From: Marthasterias glacialis
Lineage: Eukaryota > Echinodermata > Asteroidea > Forcipulatida > Asteriidae
NCBI GenBank assembly: GCA_911728455.2
Contig: OU452225.1
Location: 11,196,731 to 11,260,730 of the forward strand
DNA length: 64,000 nt
Direction: 5' to 3'
The notes under the pieces were generated by a model. The model saw only the letters and a program-made list of their open reading frames with translations, did no database searches and had not been told where the DNA came from. Made by a program: the position numbers and the translations under genes. Shown piece after piece: positions 12,523-24,585 of the stretch. Within the stretch, counting starts at the first letter, position 1; each line of letters opens with the position of its first letter.

Positions 12523-14200
12523 AAAAAACTAAACACTAAAAGGATGTTTGTGTTCTTCCTCTTCTTTCCATTTTAAGAACCTCTGCTCCAGTGAATTGAC
12601 CGTCCATTCGAAAACATTCAACTTCACGGATTGAGTACGGTGGTATACAAGCATGCACATAAAGCATACAAGTGTGTCATGTATACCGCGTAGATGCATA
12701 CCGATATATACACCACATGATGTCATGTTGATATTAAATGGTCAGATAGTAAGAGGGTTGACTGCGTACTACAGTACAGATGCATTCACCACATGATACT
12801 ATAATTGCGGGGTAGTGTCGTATAGTATAATTCAAGATGAGGATTGAATGTCAGAGGGTTTCACATCAAGAAAACAGTTGTTGAAATTGTCGTTCATTTG
12901 AGAAGAAACAACATGTTTCTATATTTACTTCTTCCATACCAAATAGAATTAAATGATTTTAAAGCAACCGTTAAAATTGTCACTTATTAAAACGTAGCCT
13001 GTGTACTGGGAAGTAAAGCCAAATGAATAATAACTTTTATTAATACAAGATGTTTCGGTTAGAGTGCTAAGTATTTGTTCATCATGAAATAAAAAGACTC
13101 TGACCGTTGAAGATCATTCGATAGAGAGATTCCACATTGAGGTGTGAATAATAGATTCGGAAAACTTCATTTTCTTTAATGGAAGTATCCACAGCAGATC
13201 GGGTGCATTCAAGCTTCACACTGCAATGGCAGTTTGTCTGAATAAATGACAGTGCATGATTCCTGACATTTTTCTTATTGTGCACGAAATCGATTCGAAT
13301 AAATCAGTATATGACACGAGGTCAGCTTCCCAATAAGTATTTTGTATACAATTATTAGTTTTCACTTTCCTGGGAAGGACAGGGAACAAGAAAATCAACC
13401 ACACACTCGTTACTTTCATTTGTCAATTTATCAGAGGCATGATTGTAACGGTTACAAACGCCTGTGAAGTAATAAAAAAAAATCAATACATGCTATATTA
13501 GTAAATGACAAATGATGAGTAGTTCGTGTGAGAACAATTTACCTGATATTGGCATTTTCTTTTTAAACAAAACAATCAATCTTACTCGATCGTTCGATGC
13601 AGATTTCATTTAGAGATTTCATGCGTTGAATCTTCTTGTTGATGCCGCGTGTAAAAGATGATGCGACTTATACGCGGTCGTTTGGTGAGAATATTGCCTT
13701 TTGTAGACGTCAAGTAAGACTCCAGTTGCATCAATTTTTATTTTGAATTAAAGGAAACAAATCGAATCGTATTTGCTGATGCTCGATTGTGTGAACTAGA
13801 AAGCATAATACGGGCAATATGTATAGTGTTCCGTTACATGTAGAAAGTTAAATAATACACTTCAGAGAACGTTGCTTGCATCATGCTTGCATCAAGGTAA
13901 GACGATACTTGTGTTTCCTTGCTCCGTGCTCGAACGAAGGCTCTCAAAAGGGTGTCCTTGGCCGAATTTCATTTGATAACAGCAATTTTATTTTTGCACA
14001 GAACGGTTTGGCTTAGCAGACATAGATTACCAGCGAAAGTATCATTTAAGTGTACGCTGCTCTTGGTTGGTTTCCTGCTGTTGTGTGCTTAGCAGTGGTT
14101 TTTGCTTACTGTCCCTCTAACGTGCCCGATATGTGACAGAGGAAGTCTCCCCGCCCCAAATGTTCCCATACTCTAACACACATTTCACTTGTACAGAGTA
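12046..14200. other. Gene-free stretch
   Basis: It contains a C tract followed by an A tract (12479-12528). Otherwise nothing recognised. Confidence 0.4.
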
Positions 14201-14229
14201 ACCCCCCCCCAAAAAAAAAAAAAAAAAAA

Positions 14230-14272
<43 letters not shown>

Positions 14273-14545
14273 AAAAATTAAAAATAATAATAATAATAAT
14301 AATAATTTAAAAAAATAATAAATAAATAAATAAACAAATAAATAATAATAATAATAATAATAATAGTAATAATAATAATAATAAACGAATAAAGGACGAA
14401 TACATGAATACATGAATGAATAACTGAATAACTGAACAACTGAATAACTGAGTAAATGGATAAACAAATAAATGAATAAAAGAATAACTCAATAAGTCAA
14501 TAACTGAATAACTGAATAAACGAGTAAATGAATCAACCAACCAAC
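14200..14545. repeat. Compound AAAT / AAT / TGAATAAC microsatellite
   Basis: A C tract, an A tract, AAAT units, AAT units, then looser TGAATAAC-like units. Confidence 0.95.
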
Positions 14546-14613
14546 CAAACAATCAATAACAAATCCTCTAAAGAATTCCGGAGATTCTCAGAACACAGTG
14601 AAGATACAATATT

Positions 14614-14639
14614 ATGGGGGGGGGGGGGGGGGGGGGGGG
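14614..14639. repeat. Poly-G tract
   Basis: An unbroken run of about 24 G starting at 14616. Confidence 0.95.
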
Positions 14640-16039
14640 CTGTTACACCATATGGCTTTTATATCGAGCACCAAATGACCACGCAATGATTATATCCCGC
14701 TGTCATTTTTTTCAGTTGATGCAATTATTTAAATATTATTTTCACAACCACTCGTTCAAAAATGTCAAAGGAGCCGGCAGAAATACAATCAAAACATACA
14801 ACATGCGGCAACGACTATATAGCAAAGAAGAAAGCTATGTACATTATCTCACTGAAATATTTATATAAATATTTTTGTATTACCGTCACGTCGTAGCTCT
14901 CTAGGAATAGTTCATTCGATTTGCCTGCCGTGTGAATGTTCCACATAGTGTCAATCTCACCAGGTCCCCCAAATTATTCTTTTTTTTAACAACTGTTTTG
15001 CTTGACGACAAGCATGCCGTTACTGATGGGAGCGATGCCATGCAGACTCTGGAGCTGTGTGACATAATTACGTATTCCGAGCGGACTCGGACAGCGTTTG
15101 TCAAACACTGAGCTCCTCTTTGTCTGCGTTCAAAACGGGCAAATCTTTCCGGGGCTCTGTGTGTATTTAGTCAAGCCACTTCAAAAAAAAAACAGCAGAA
15201 GCCTTTAAGGTGCCACGGTTTGGTTTAAGACGGGCACAGCCATGACTACTCTACCTGTATACTGGTTACCACCATCAACAACAACAACAAGCAGTGTCAA
15301 CTCACGCGATCTCCTTATTTGCTTTAACTCTATTTGCTAAAGCCCCAGAGCGAGGACGCCGTTTGCCAAGTCTTCGGCTACCTGCTTCTTGTGGCGGTCC
15401 GTTCTTGACGACCAGAAGTATTTTGTCTCACACACTTCAGGGAGACGGTGTTGATGTTGGTGGCGTTAGTGACGAAACGTGCAGTTTTTGTTTTTGCATA
15501 ACATGAATAAAAAAATATAAAAAAAACATACACACTTTCACTCTCCTCCGCTGATGTATTTAGTGTACATGTCGTTTATGAAGTAGACAGCCATACACTT
15601 TGTCTGTCGAAACACTTAGAGGTAGTTTGTGAATAGAAGAGGAATGCAAGGCCATCGACACCCCTCCCCCCCCCCCACAACCAGCAATGAATGGAACAAT
15701 TTAATGGTTACATAATGAATAGAACAAATAAATCGCGACATTAATTGGATAGCTGAATGGTACAATACATATATTTACTACGTTGCAACTATATTAGCAT
15801 TGTCCGTGTAGCTTTTACCACGCATGAAAAATAGCTAGGCCCTATGTAGTACTATTTTTGAAGGCTCTTAGACAACAATGAGTTGTATGTTACCAGTGGC
15901 TCAACTAGAGAACAGCGGGATCCCCCACCCCCCCCCCCCCGCGCTTAGAATCCTTGTCCCATCTTTCCCCCTCCCTAAAGTTATATCAAAAACATGCACA
16001 AATGCATAATGGTTCGAGATATTAAAAAGCCCCTCACCC
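14640..16039. other. Gene-free stretch
   Basis: The end of this stretch (15890-16039, continuing to 16170) resembles 41425-41600: both have AGAATCCTTG, then CACAAATG, ATGGTTCG and GAAAATGTCTGGTT. It is a dispersed element. C tracts lie at 15661-15677 and 15926-15940. Confidence 0.5.
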
Positions 16040-16045
16040 CCACCC

Positions 16046-16238
16046 AAAAAAACAAACAAACAAACAAACAAACAAACAAATAAACAATTATGATAATAAA
16101 GGAACAATATATATATATACTGACTCTTTGCCCCTTCCCCAGGTGAAAATGTCTGGTTACGCCACTGTATCCTACCTTGATGACAATTCGAAACATTGCG
16201 TGTCCCCCCCCCAAAAAAAAAAAAAAAAAAAAAAAAAG

Positions 16239-16269
<31 letters not shown>

Positions 16270-16316
16270 AATAAATAACTAAATAAATAAATAAAGAACA
16301 AATAAATAAATAAAAA
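16046..16316. repeat. AAAC, TA, A-tract and AATA microsatellites
   Basis: Three simple-repeat blocks separated by repeat-derived sequence. Confidence 0.93.
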
Positions 16317-16555
16317 CAAACTTCACACTGCAGAAACCCGAAACCATGTGAAATTTGACAGATTTTTCTCCATCCATAATAAGAACACAGTAAACTGTCG
16401 AGACTTACTTCAAAATGCTAACCAAAATTTCCTCCTTTCGGAGGATACAATTACACGACTGCTTCCTCCGGGCCTGGAATTCCAAAATTATCAGCCACTG
16501 AGGGTCATTGCTTTCGCTGTTCTCGACCTTGGTGACATCTTGGAACAAAATATAC

Positions 16556-16955
16556 TTAAAGGCATTGCATACGTTTGGTAATGACTCTGAACATTTTTGG
16601 CAATAAAAACTTACTTGGTAAGGAGTACAGCAGCTTTGGATAGTATAATGCATTTTGAGAAACGTTTCACTTCGAAGTACTGCAGTTACGGGAAAAATAT
16701 ATCACTTTTTATCCCCCAAAAACTTGAATCTGAGAAGCGTTATGGCCGTAACGCTTCTCAGAAAGTGTATTCCAATGACGGATACTTCTTCTGCGTGAAC
16801 GCAACCGCTCCAGATTTTTGGCGATATCTCAAAAACGCTGCCACCTTTTGAAATGAAATTCACACAGGTTAGTTTTATGGTATATTATCTACAATTCTAT
16901 AGCATCAAGGCAAACGTACGGTTCCAAAAACCAAAGGTATACTTTGCCTTTAAAG
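16556..16955. mobile_element. MITE family F2, copy 1
   Basis: Its ends are CTTAAAGGCATTGCATACGTTTGG and CCAAAGGTATACTTTGCCTTTAAAG, imperfect inverted repeats of about 25 bp. The 400-bp body shares AACTTACTTGGTAAGG, AACCGCTCCAGATTTT and CGATATCTCAA with the copy at 42716-43090. An internal hairpin, GAGAAGCGTTATGGCCGTAACGCTTCTC, lies at about 16733-16760. Confidence 0.9.
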
Positions 16956-16959
16956 TATA

Positions 16960-19900
16960 AGAATATGCCTTGTTCCATTTCCAAAATGAAATTCCAGTCT
17001 TACCAACAGAAACCGGTTTTTGTATCATGTACACGTGACAATTCAAATCTAACTTCAAGGCCATTCAGAATAGTCAATGTTTAAACAAATAGATGTTTGT
17101 ATTTCTTTTTTTCGAAATTGTTTTAACTAACCCACCCATCCACACCAAATTTCGATTATAAAACATTGAATAACTAAACAATATATCATATACACTGAAT
17201 CTGAACAAAGTAATGCCTAAATTGAGAACAAATATTTTAGACCAATGGTCTCCAAGATCAGTAGTTTTCAATGGCTTTTCATGGCTTCCAACAAATAACA
17301 TTGCAGATTAAACAGAAAGGAAATTGCCAAGTACATAACATTTGTACAATATAGTTTTGTAGGTTTCTATGACTAACGAAAACGAAGCTAACAGAATTAA
17401 CAACAAGTCTATAGCTGAAAGTTGTAGCTCGGTTTTGCAATTGTGTTGTTTAAAACGCGAACATACAGACACAACTTGACATTTCGGGTCAATAAAACAG
17501 TACTTTTGTAAATTTAAAGTATAAAACAATCAAATTTGGTTGTTTTCTGTTGCACTATTACTAAAATCTTCAAGGCTATCAATCAGGGAAAACTGAAATA
17601 CGATTTTCAGTTATTTCTTTTAACCCAACACCAACAATTTTGAGGGGAAAAAATGCAATTTTTCAACATAGACTGAATGGCCTATTTTGTATGGTGTATC
17701 TGCTGTGTCGTATAGTTTCTTTTCCCTAAACGTGAGATTAATTTTGTTTCAATTCCCAAAAGAAAAGTGAATAAATAATAACATTTGCCTTGCCGCGAAC
17801 GGGACGACTTGTACGAAGTACAAACTGAATAGAACTATCAAAAGGGCCACACTATCCCCCTTAGAAACCGATGACATTCGGTGACATGTAAGATAAGAAT
17901 GTCCCAATTTTGAAAAACAGTCTCGAGTGTCAAGACGTGAAATGTTTTCTCTCAAACTGTTGATCGCCTATCGGGTTCTCAAGTTTAACAGCAACTTCGA
18001 AATCGAATTTATTTGCTCCCGTGGCTTTGGGGAAATCGTATTATCGAAAGTTAAAGTGGAGGGTTTGCAACATTGGCAGAAGTATGGTTTTACATCTTTG
18101 TGATTTACAGTCAGTTCCTCTTTTTGTTTTAACTGTATTCAAATTACTTCAGGGTCAAACTGTTGGGGATGTTAAATCCAACGGATCCATGCTCATGAAC
18201 ATTTTACCAAAGTTAAACTATATCGATGATGTTTTTGGTTTTGCAGTTATACCATGTGATAGTAACTATAGATTATTCTAGTATTTGAACTATTCTGATA
18301 TTATTTTATCTACTGCCGCGGCGTAGATTGGGAAAACTAGGACGACTACAATAGTTCTGATAAGAACTTGTCCTGCTTTATAGGCAGATCTCGAGGTTTA
18401 CATAACATACATTTTTTTTTCACAGTGCTCTTGCTGTAAAAAAAGGGGAGTGGTAAAAAGAAGAAAAAATACAATCAATTAGGGCCTATACCTTAGCACA
18501 GCATTGTATTTATTACTGTGAAATTCACAGTAACTCATGGCAACCCAGCAGCCAGTAATTTACAGTAATTTTACAGATGATTATTTTGTTTTCCAGCGAG
18601 GTGGAAGCGACGGTTGTTTGTACAGGGGATACATCGACAAACAACTGCCGGTCTTCAAACACTATACGGTATTTAAAACATGTTTGAAATCGTGTTTGAA
18701 ACGAAGATCACAGCATAAGCTAGTCACGGAGCAAGCTATTTACAGTGTGAACGATCTTGTACCAGCTGCATACAAAGTGATTAATGCTTACTCAGTGTTC
18801 CGTCTAACGCACGGGAAAGGACTGCCAAAAAAAAAATAAAAAAAAATTACAATAAAAAAAAAACTTCTATACAATATTTGTAACAAGGATATATCATTAA
18901 TCCAAGTCAATATTTATGAATGTGTAAAATGTAATTCTGGTTGAGAGGGGCAGCGATCTCTAGGTGCACCTTTGCAATTTGTTTTGCTTTCCCAAAATGT
19001 GCGCACATAATCTCGTATTATTACTACATTGCTCAACAATGCTCCATCCGACTTAGGTTTGTACATTACCGATGGCACAAGTCAGAATTGTCTAAAACTG
19101 CTAATAAATAGATCTAGAATTTATTTGACAATGTCATTTTTAGCAATGATTATAATGCCATGCATTAAACACACAATTTAATGAATGGGTTGCGGGAATT
19201 TATATACCACCCAAATTCCAATCAAAGAATCAGGTCGCGTTGTCACATCAGCAGCTTTACTTAAACACCTCGGGTTCCTAAAACATCTTCATGAGATACC
19301 GTCAAACCCTACACTTGACTTACCGTGTCCCTCTATTGACAGTGTATCGCGCATGGTACACAATCCCCTGTAATAAAAGTCTCTCTGGATGCAAAACCCG
19401 CCAAGAACCAAGCGTTATAACCAACCACTAATATCCCCGGGCCGATTTCACTGCAGATCCAGTCCCCAAACTACCCATCATTTCTTAAGCTCCGAAAATG
19501 CCAACGAGTCACGCAAAACCCTACGTCATTTCAGACAGGTCAACCACATACCTGTTTTCGCCCAAAAACATAAATTCCATTGCCTTGAACTGTAGGCTAA
19601 CGCTTGGTGCATATAGCTCGTGGCGATATCAATCTTAAAGGTGTCAATGTTGATTGGCGGTGGTTGGTTTGAAGAAATATCAAACGATGCTTCCTGATAG
19701 TACGTAAATGCGGTTGAAACATTCGTGTGAACAACTGATCAAAACTTGGCACATTCCCCCAGTTAAGAAAAGGGGGTTGTACAAGACCAGCTTAAATGGG
19801 TATTTTACTTTGTACCGTCAATACACAATATTTCATATTTATTTCTGCAGCCCCAAGTGCACACATTGTGCCCGTCAACCTATGACCTCGTGACCCCCTT

Positions 19901-20030
19901 TTTTATACACGCGTACAATGTATGTCATGAGTCACATCTATTCTTATCCAATGAACGTGAGATACTCCTTTATAAGTATTGAACAACCTACAATGTTTTT
20001 TGTAAGAATCTTATTTTTGAGGGAAAACAA
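16960..20030. other. Gene-free stretch with a fragment of the Penelope/retrozyme-like family
   Basis: About 18300-18372 (CTACTGCCGCGG, then AGTTCTGATAAGAACTTGTCCTGC) resembles 46255-46330. The open frame at 18537-18839 has no recognisable similarity and no splice context; I do not call it a gene. Confidence 0.45.
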
Positions 20031-20035
20031 CCCGT

Positions 20036-20260
20036 TTGTCTGTCTATTTGTTTGTTTGTTTGTTTGTTTGTTTGTTTGTTTGTTTGTTTGTAGGGTTGTT
20101 TGTTTGTTTGTTTGTTTGTTGGGTTGTTTATTTGTTTGTTTGTTTGTTTGTTCGTTTGTTTGTTTGTTTGTTTGTTTGTTTGTTTGTTGGGTTGTTTGTT
20201 GGGTTGTTTGTTTGTTTGTTGGGTTATTGAGGTGGTTGTTTGTTTTTGTTTTAGGTACAC
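20036..20260. repeat. TTTG microsatellite
   Basis: About 220 bp of TTTG units interrupted by GGGTTG. It opens frames on both strands that are pure repeat translation. Confidence 0.96.
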
Positions 20261-21480
20261 GCTTGTACAGATTGCGCTTAATTTGATTGATGCAATACAA
20301 ATAACCAAGTGTGATTTGTGGTGGTCTTCAATGCGTCTCTAGATTTTGGCTGTATTTCAGACAATCTCTCTGATCTCTGCATGTAGGATTGGGTCTGACA
20401 TGAACTTTTTAACTATCAGTGAGCTCACGGATTGAAACTAATGACATTTGTATTGGAATTTGGACAACATAATCCCCGTACTTTGTGTGACTGTTTCTAC
20501 TTTTACGGAATATTTTCAACCAGAGCTCATAATATATACATAGGCTATTTTGCTGGTTTATTTATACAAACACAATATCGCAGCCGTAGTCTGAATTGCA
20601 CTGTTTTTAACAATAAAAATATACGAAAAGAAAACTAAAGAATGGTATAATAATACAAAATCCGTTCACTTTTTTGCCACAAGGCAGTAGCGAAGAGCTT
20701 GGATTATTGCGAGGTAAATCCCACCCATACAGTCAAAGTCGATACATATTAGGGTGGTATAAACTCAACTGGAAACTGCAGGAGTTTCATCCGCCTGAGG
20801 TGCATTACTATCTACAACAATCAGACAAAGATTGTGTGTCTACAGATCACTTCAGAAATGCCGTAATGAACGAGGACAGCTGTGAGTCAAATTGACTTGG
20901 CTTCTGGACCCGACGACTACATCAACGATCATTTGGAGCTGTCAGCTCGAGGAGACGTTTTTTGTCGAATGATCCATCAATGTTTCAGGAGATGGAATCA
21001 AATATTAAATTGATGTAACCCGCTGTGTACAACTATCTTCACTTACTTTTTCGTATAAGTAATTTGTTTTTACTGTAAACCAAAATGTTAAGAGTCGCCT
21101 TGTTCAACTCTTAGTTAAACTTTCCTTTTTATTTATGATCATCATTTTGTTGGTGATACTTTGCCACTGTTTTCACGTAAGGCTACTGATCTCTCAAGGG
21201 GTGCAATTTTATGTTCTGCAATATTCGCATTTGAAGGCACTCTCTTTCTGAAAGCTGTGATACGCCCAAAATAAAAACGCTGTTTCCTGTTTTATAAGCA
21301 TCATTTGATTTGTGAAAGGTCCGACATTTTTAAAACCGTAATGAGTGTGATGACAGGCGTTTGAAATTCGCATACAAATTAACCAAAGATAAGTGTCTCT
21401 TCATGAAAACGCAAAAAGTTTGATTATTGATGTTTTGCGTTTTCACGAAGAGCTACTTTTGTTTATAAACAGACTATACA
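20261..21480. other. Gene-free stretch with a small foldback
   Basis: At about 21400-21452, TCTTCATGAAAACGCAAAAAG and the inverse GTTTTGCGTTTTCACGAAGAG form a hairpin; a further CGTGAAAACGCC occurs at 21745. Nothing else recognised. Confidence 0.5.
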
Positions 21481-21489
21481 ATTCGAGCT

Positions 21490-21640
21490 GCCTCTAGAAT
21501 GGCGGGGGCGTATAGGTTCGAATCCCACTAGAAAAATATATACTGGATTTTTTGTTTCACAGGACTTGGGATAGCATTGAGCATATGTGCTTAACACACA
21601 TCAGTGTATGGGTGATAAAACACAAATAAGACGTCATACA
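21490..21640 (+). mobile_element. tRNA-derived SINE fragment, with B box
   Basis: A polymerase III B box GGTTCGAATCC is followed by CACT. Downstream TTCACAGGACTTGGGA and GTGCTTAACACACATCAGTG match the inverted pair at 27271-27414 and part of 31715-31775. Confidence 0.65.
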
Positions 21641-24394
21641 ATACTACGCACTCCCATAGCAAAAGGTAAGTGGCTGTTCGTGAAGTAGAAAATATGCACT
21701 GCCAACATTTTGGCCTTTTTTTTGTAAAGCAAAATTGTTGGTGTTCGTGAAAACGCCAAATCGAGTTGACCTATAATAATTCCGACAGAATTATCTTACG
21801 CGCTGTAAACAGCTACTATAGTTGGGCCAAAAGTTTGGAGGCTAATCGTGAACACGCAAGTTGCAAGTATAAAGATTTAAGGCACTTGGAAAAGTAATGA
21901 AATTAATTAATTAAGCGATTTCCGTCAAAATAAATCAATCAGGATGGTGCAACATTAAGTTTATAACGCAAAAAACGAATTAACAAGAATCGAAAAAAAA
22001 ATCTCATTTTGCTCCACACACAAATTCTTTGTATTAATTATAGTTACTCTGTTATTATTCGCTGATGGATTTATTTCGTTCGTTATCTCAATTGAAAGTT
22101 AATAGTTTTGGTCATCCTGCAAAAATAACAACTCAATATAATATATAATTTTTTTTTTCAAGGTAAAATCGGCTTGAGCACGGACCATATATCTTCAAAA
22201 CGAAATAGCTTTAGTCCTTTGACTTTTTGATTTGAAGTAATTGCCTCATTCATTGTCATGTGCCTTTGAACAGGCAAAGTCCCGCTGGAAAATGCGCATT
22301 ATATTAGATTATCATTCCTATTATTATATAAATCAACCCGGAATGAAAACCTCGTATTCCAAAATGAGGAAGAAAAATACACACTATTCTGATTAAAATG
22401 ACCAATTTGTTTTGATAATCAGGTTAAAACCAAATAATCGCTTCATGTCATGGTCATATTAACGTGGTAAGCTGGACCGGGTGGAAGAAGGAAATGAATA
22501 AAGCTGAACAAGGGGCGTTTAATTTGGCCGAGTGCCACCTTCGTGGGAGGGGGAAGGCGTTCGATCTGCGTTTGTGTTTCCTCTCATTACAGCCTCCTTG
22601 AGTTCATTACTTATTGATATTGCTGTTTGAGTTGCGCACCGATTAACAAGTACAAATCCCCCAGTTGCGTGTGTGGGGGGTCTATTGAACGCCTGGATGG
22701 GTGACGTAAATGGGTTAAAATGTCAATTACAATGTACTTGCAAATCAATATGGTCAATTGTCATCAAACAGTTTGAATTGTTGGCAGGTCGTCAAGAATG
22801 TGATCACTTGAAGCTCGAATGGTCCGGACATCTTAATGTTTATAAATATTACAACTTCACGTGAGGAAGACAAATTCAGGGTACTTGTCACAATTGAACA
22901 CAGCTTCTTCTTTTTTGATGCGAATTAGATTTGTATTTATTTATTTATTTATTTAGAAGTTGCATTGCAGGTCAGTCTTGTACTCATCACTAGTTCTACT
23001 TAGTGTCCAAACATTCTGGGGTTGAATTACTGCCAGTAATTCAACCCCAGATTGTTTGTTACTGTAGAATTGAGGACTTCATTTGGTTTGGTTTGAAGCT
23101 CTTGGCCAGGACAATTTAAAATCCAAGTCGATTGCCATGGTATACGTTAAATATAGCTTCATTCAGCGCGAATGAGCACTTCCTCGTGAACAAATTGCCA
23201 ACAAAAATATTGAAAAACAATGTAGGCCTACACAACTCGAATTTCGTTTCGTGTTTGATTAATAAGGACTGCTGCCCTTAAGGAGAAGTCTGCAAACCGG
23301 ATGGTAGCAGCTTTGCTCGGTAGGGAGTGTGGGTAAACAGGATGCACCTATGCAACCATTCCGGATAAAAAATAAAAAACAAAGGTATTGTTGAAGATCA
23401 CCTGTTTGAAAACGGCTGTTGGGACTGTTGTTCTATTTATAATATTAATTACATTCCAAGGAAAAGGATAGCATACGATATGTTAACCTTAACCCTGCAA
23501 AATGCAATAAAATGCAACAGTTGTAAATGTACAGGTTGTTGTATTATGTGACACGGAGCAGTCAACTCATCAAATCCAACACTTTGTTCAATTGGGTTGC
23601 AGTAAGGGCTGCACAGTTGTTATATAAAAAGTATCCCACCGTCAAACGTATTAAGTGCATAATATAGGCCCACTTAGCAGGGTAACTGCCCCGTGCATAG
23701 CGTAAACCACTTCACTTCAAAACTACAATCAGACATTTCGATGCATTTCACAGGGTGTTCATTTCAACAGTTTTGCATTTCGTTGCAATTAGCCGAGGCC
23801 ACATTATGACTGCTGGTATTTTAAATGCATGGAAGAGAGGGAGAGAGAATATCGGAGGATTTGACATTTAGGAGTCATGCCCATCTAATCCTTTCAACTA
23901 CATGCTATAGCACTCCAACCCAAATCCCCAAGAAAAGGCGATCCCCAGCTGCACCTGTGACTTGTAACGCGACCCGTTTAACCTCTGTGGCATCCAATGG
24001 AGTCGGGGTCACCCCTTGCATTGTCCTAGATTATCCCCTATGGTCCTTAAAGGAGCAGTTTGGGAGTAAATACAAAGACAGATTCCGAAGTGTATTTTGG
24101 AGGGTTTCAAATCGATTTAAAACTGTTCAAATCTGAATAACGGTCTTTTTGGTTGTGATAGTTAAAATTTAAATATACCACTTTGTGTTTAGATTAGAAT
24201 TACCATGTTGTTAATTCCATTTTTACCTCCATGGAATTTACCTTACGAATAATGGCTCGTTAACAAGATACCAGAATGATGTTATGGACGCTTCGTAAAA
24301 TTGCACAACTAATTACTAATTATCAACAACTCCACAATCATGTTCTTGACACAATTTTATATCCGTGCATAATTACTTAATAAGATGATGTGAT
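21641..24394. other. Gene-free stretch
   Basis: No supported exon; apart from the hairpin at 23015 nothing stands out. A degraded TTTA repeat lies at about 22935-22955. Confidence 0.4.
23015..23051. repeat. Perfect 18-bp inverted repeat with 1-bp spacer
   Basis: TCTGGGGTTGAATTACTG and its exact complement are separated by one C. It forms a near-complete 37-base hairpin. Confidence 0.95.
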
Positions 24395-24585
24395 GACACA
24401 GCCCTGGAATTTCATCTTTGAGAGGACAGGGCCATTTTCATTTCGCAAAGGCCACTTCCATTGGAAAATCTTACGGTCTAGGGGATGGAAAATCTTTATG
24501 AGGGGGCACCAAGGCCAAGACCAGGGCAACAGAGGCCATGGCCTCCGTGGCTCCTGTGCAATGTCAGCCCTGAAGATAGCCTTAC
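24395..24585. mobile_element. MITE-like repeat family F5, diverged copy
   Basis: It carries GGGGGCACCAAGGCCAAGACCAGGGCAAC and a degenerate form of the family palindrome (AGAGGCCATGGCCTCCG), and ends TCAGCCCTG against CAGCCCTGG at the start. Confidence 0.6.

Noticed and set aside
18537..18839. 100-codon plus-strand frame
   Set aside because: No recognisable motif, ends in an A-rich tract, no splice context; probably chance.
19944..20308. Long frames on both strands
   Set aside because: TTTG microsatellite translated as Cys-Leu-Phe-Val or Asn-Lys-Gln-Thr runs.
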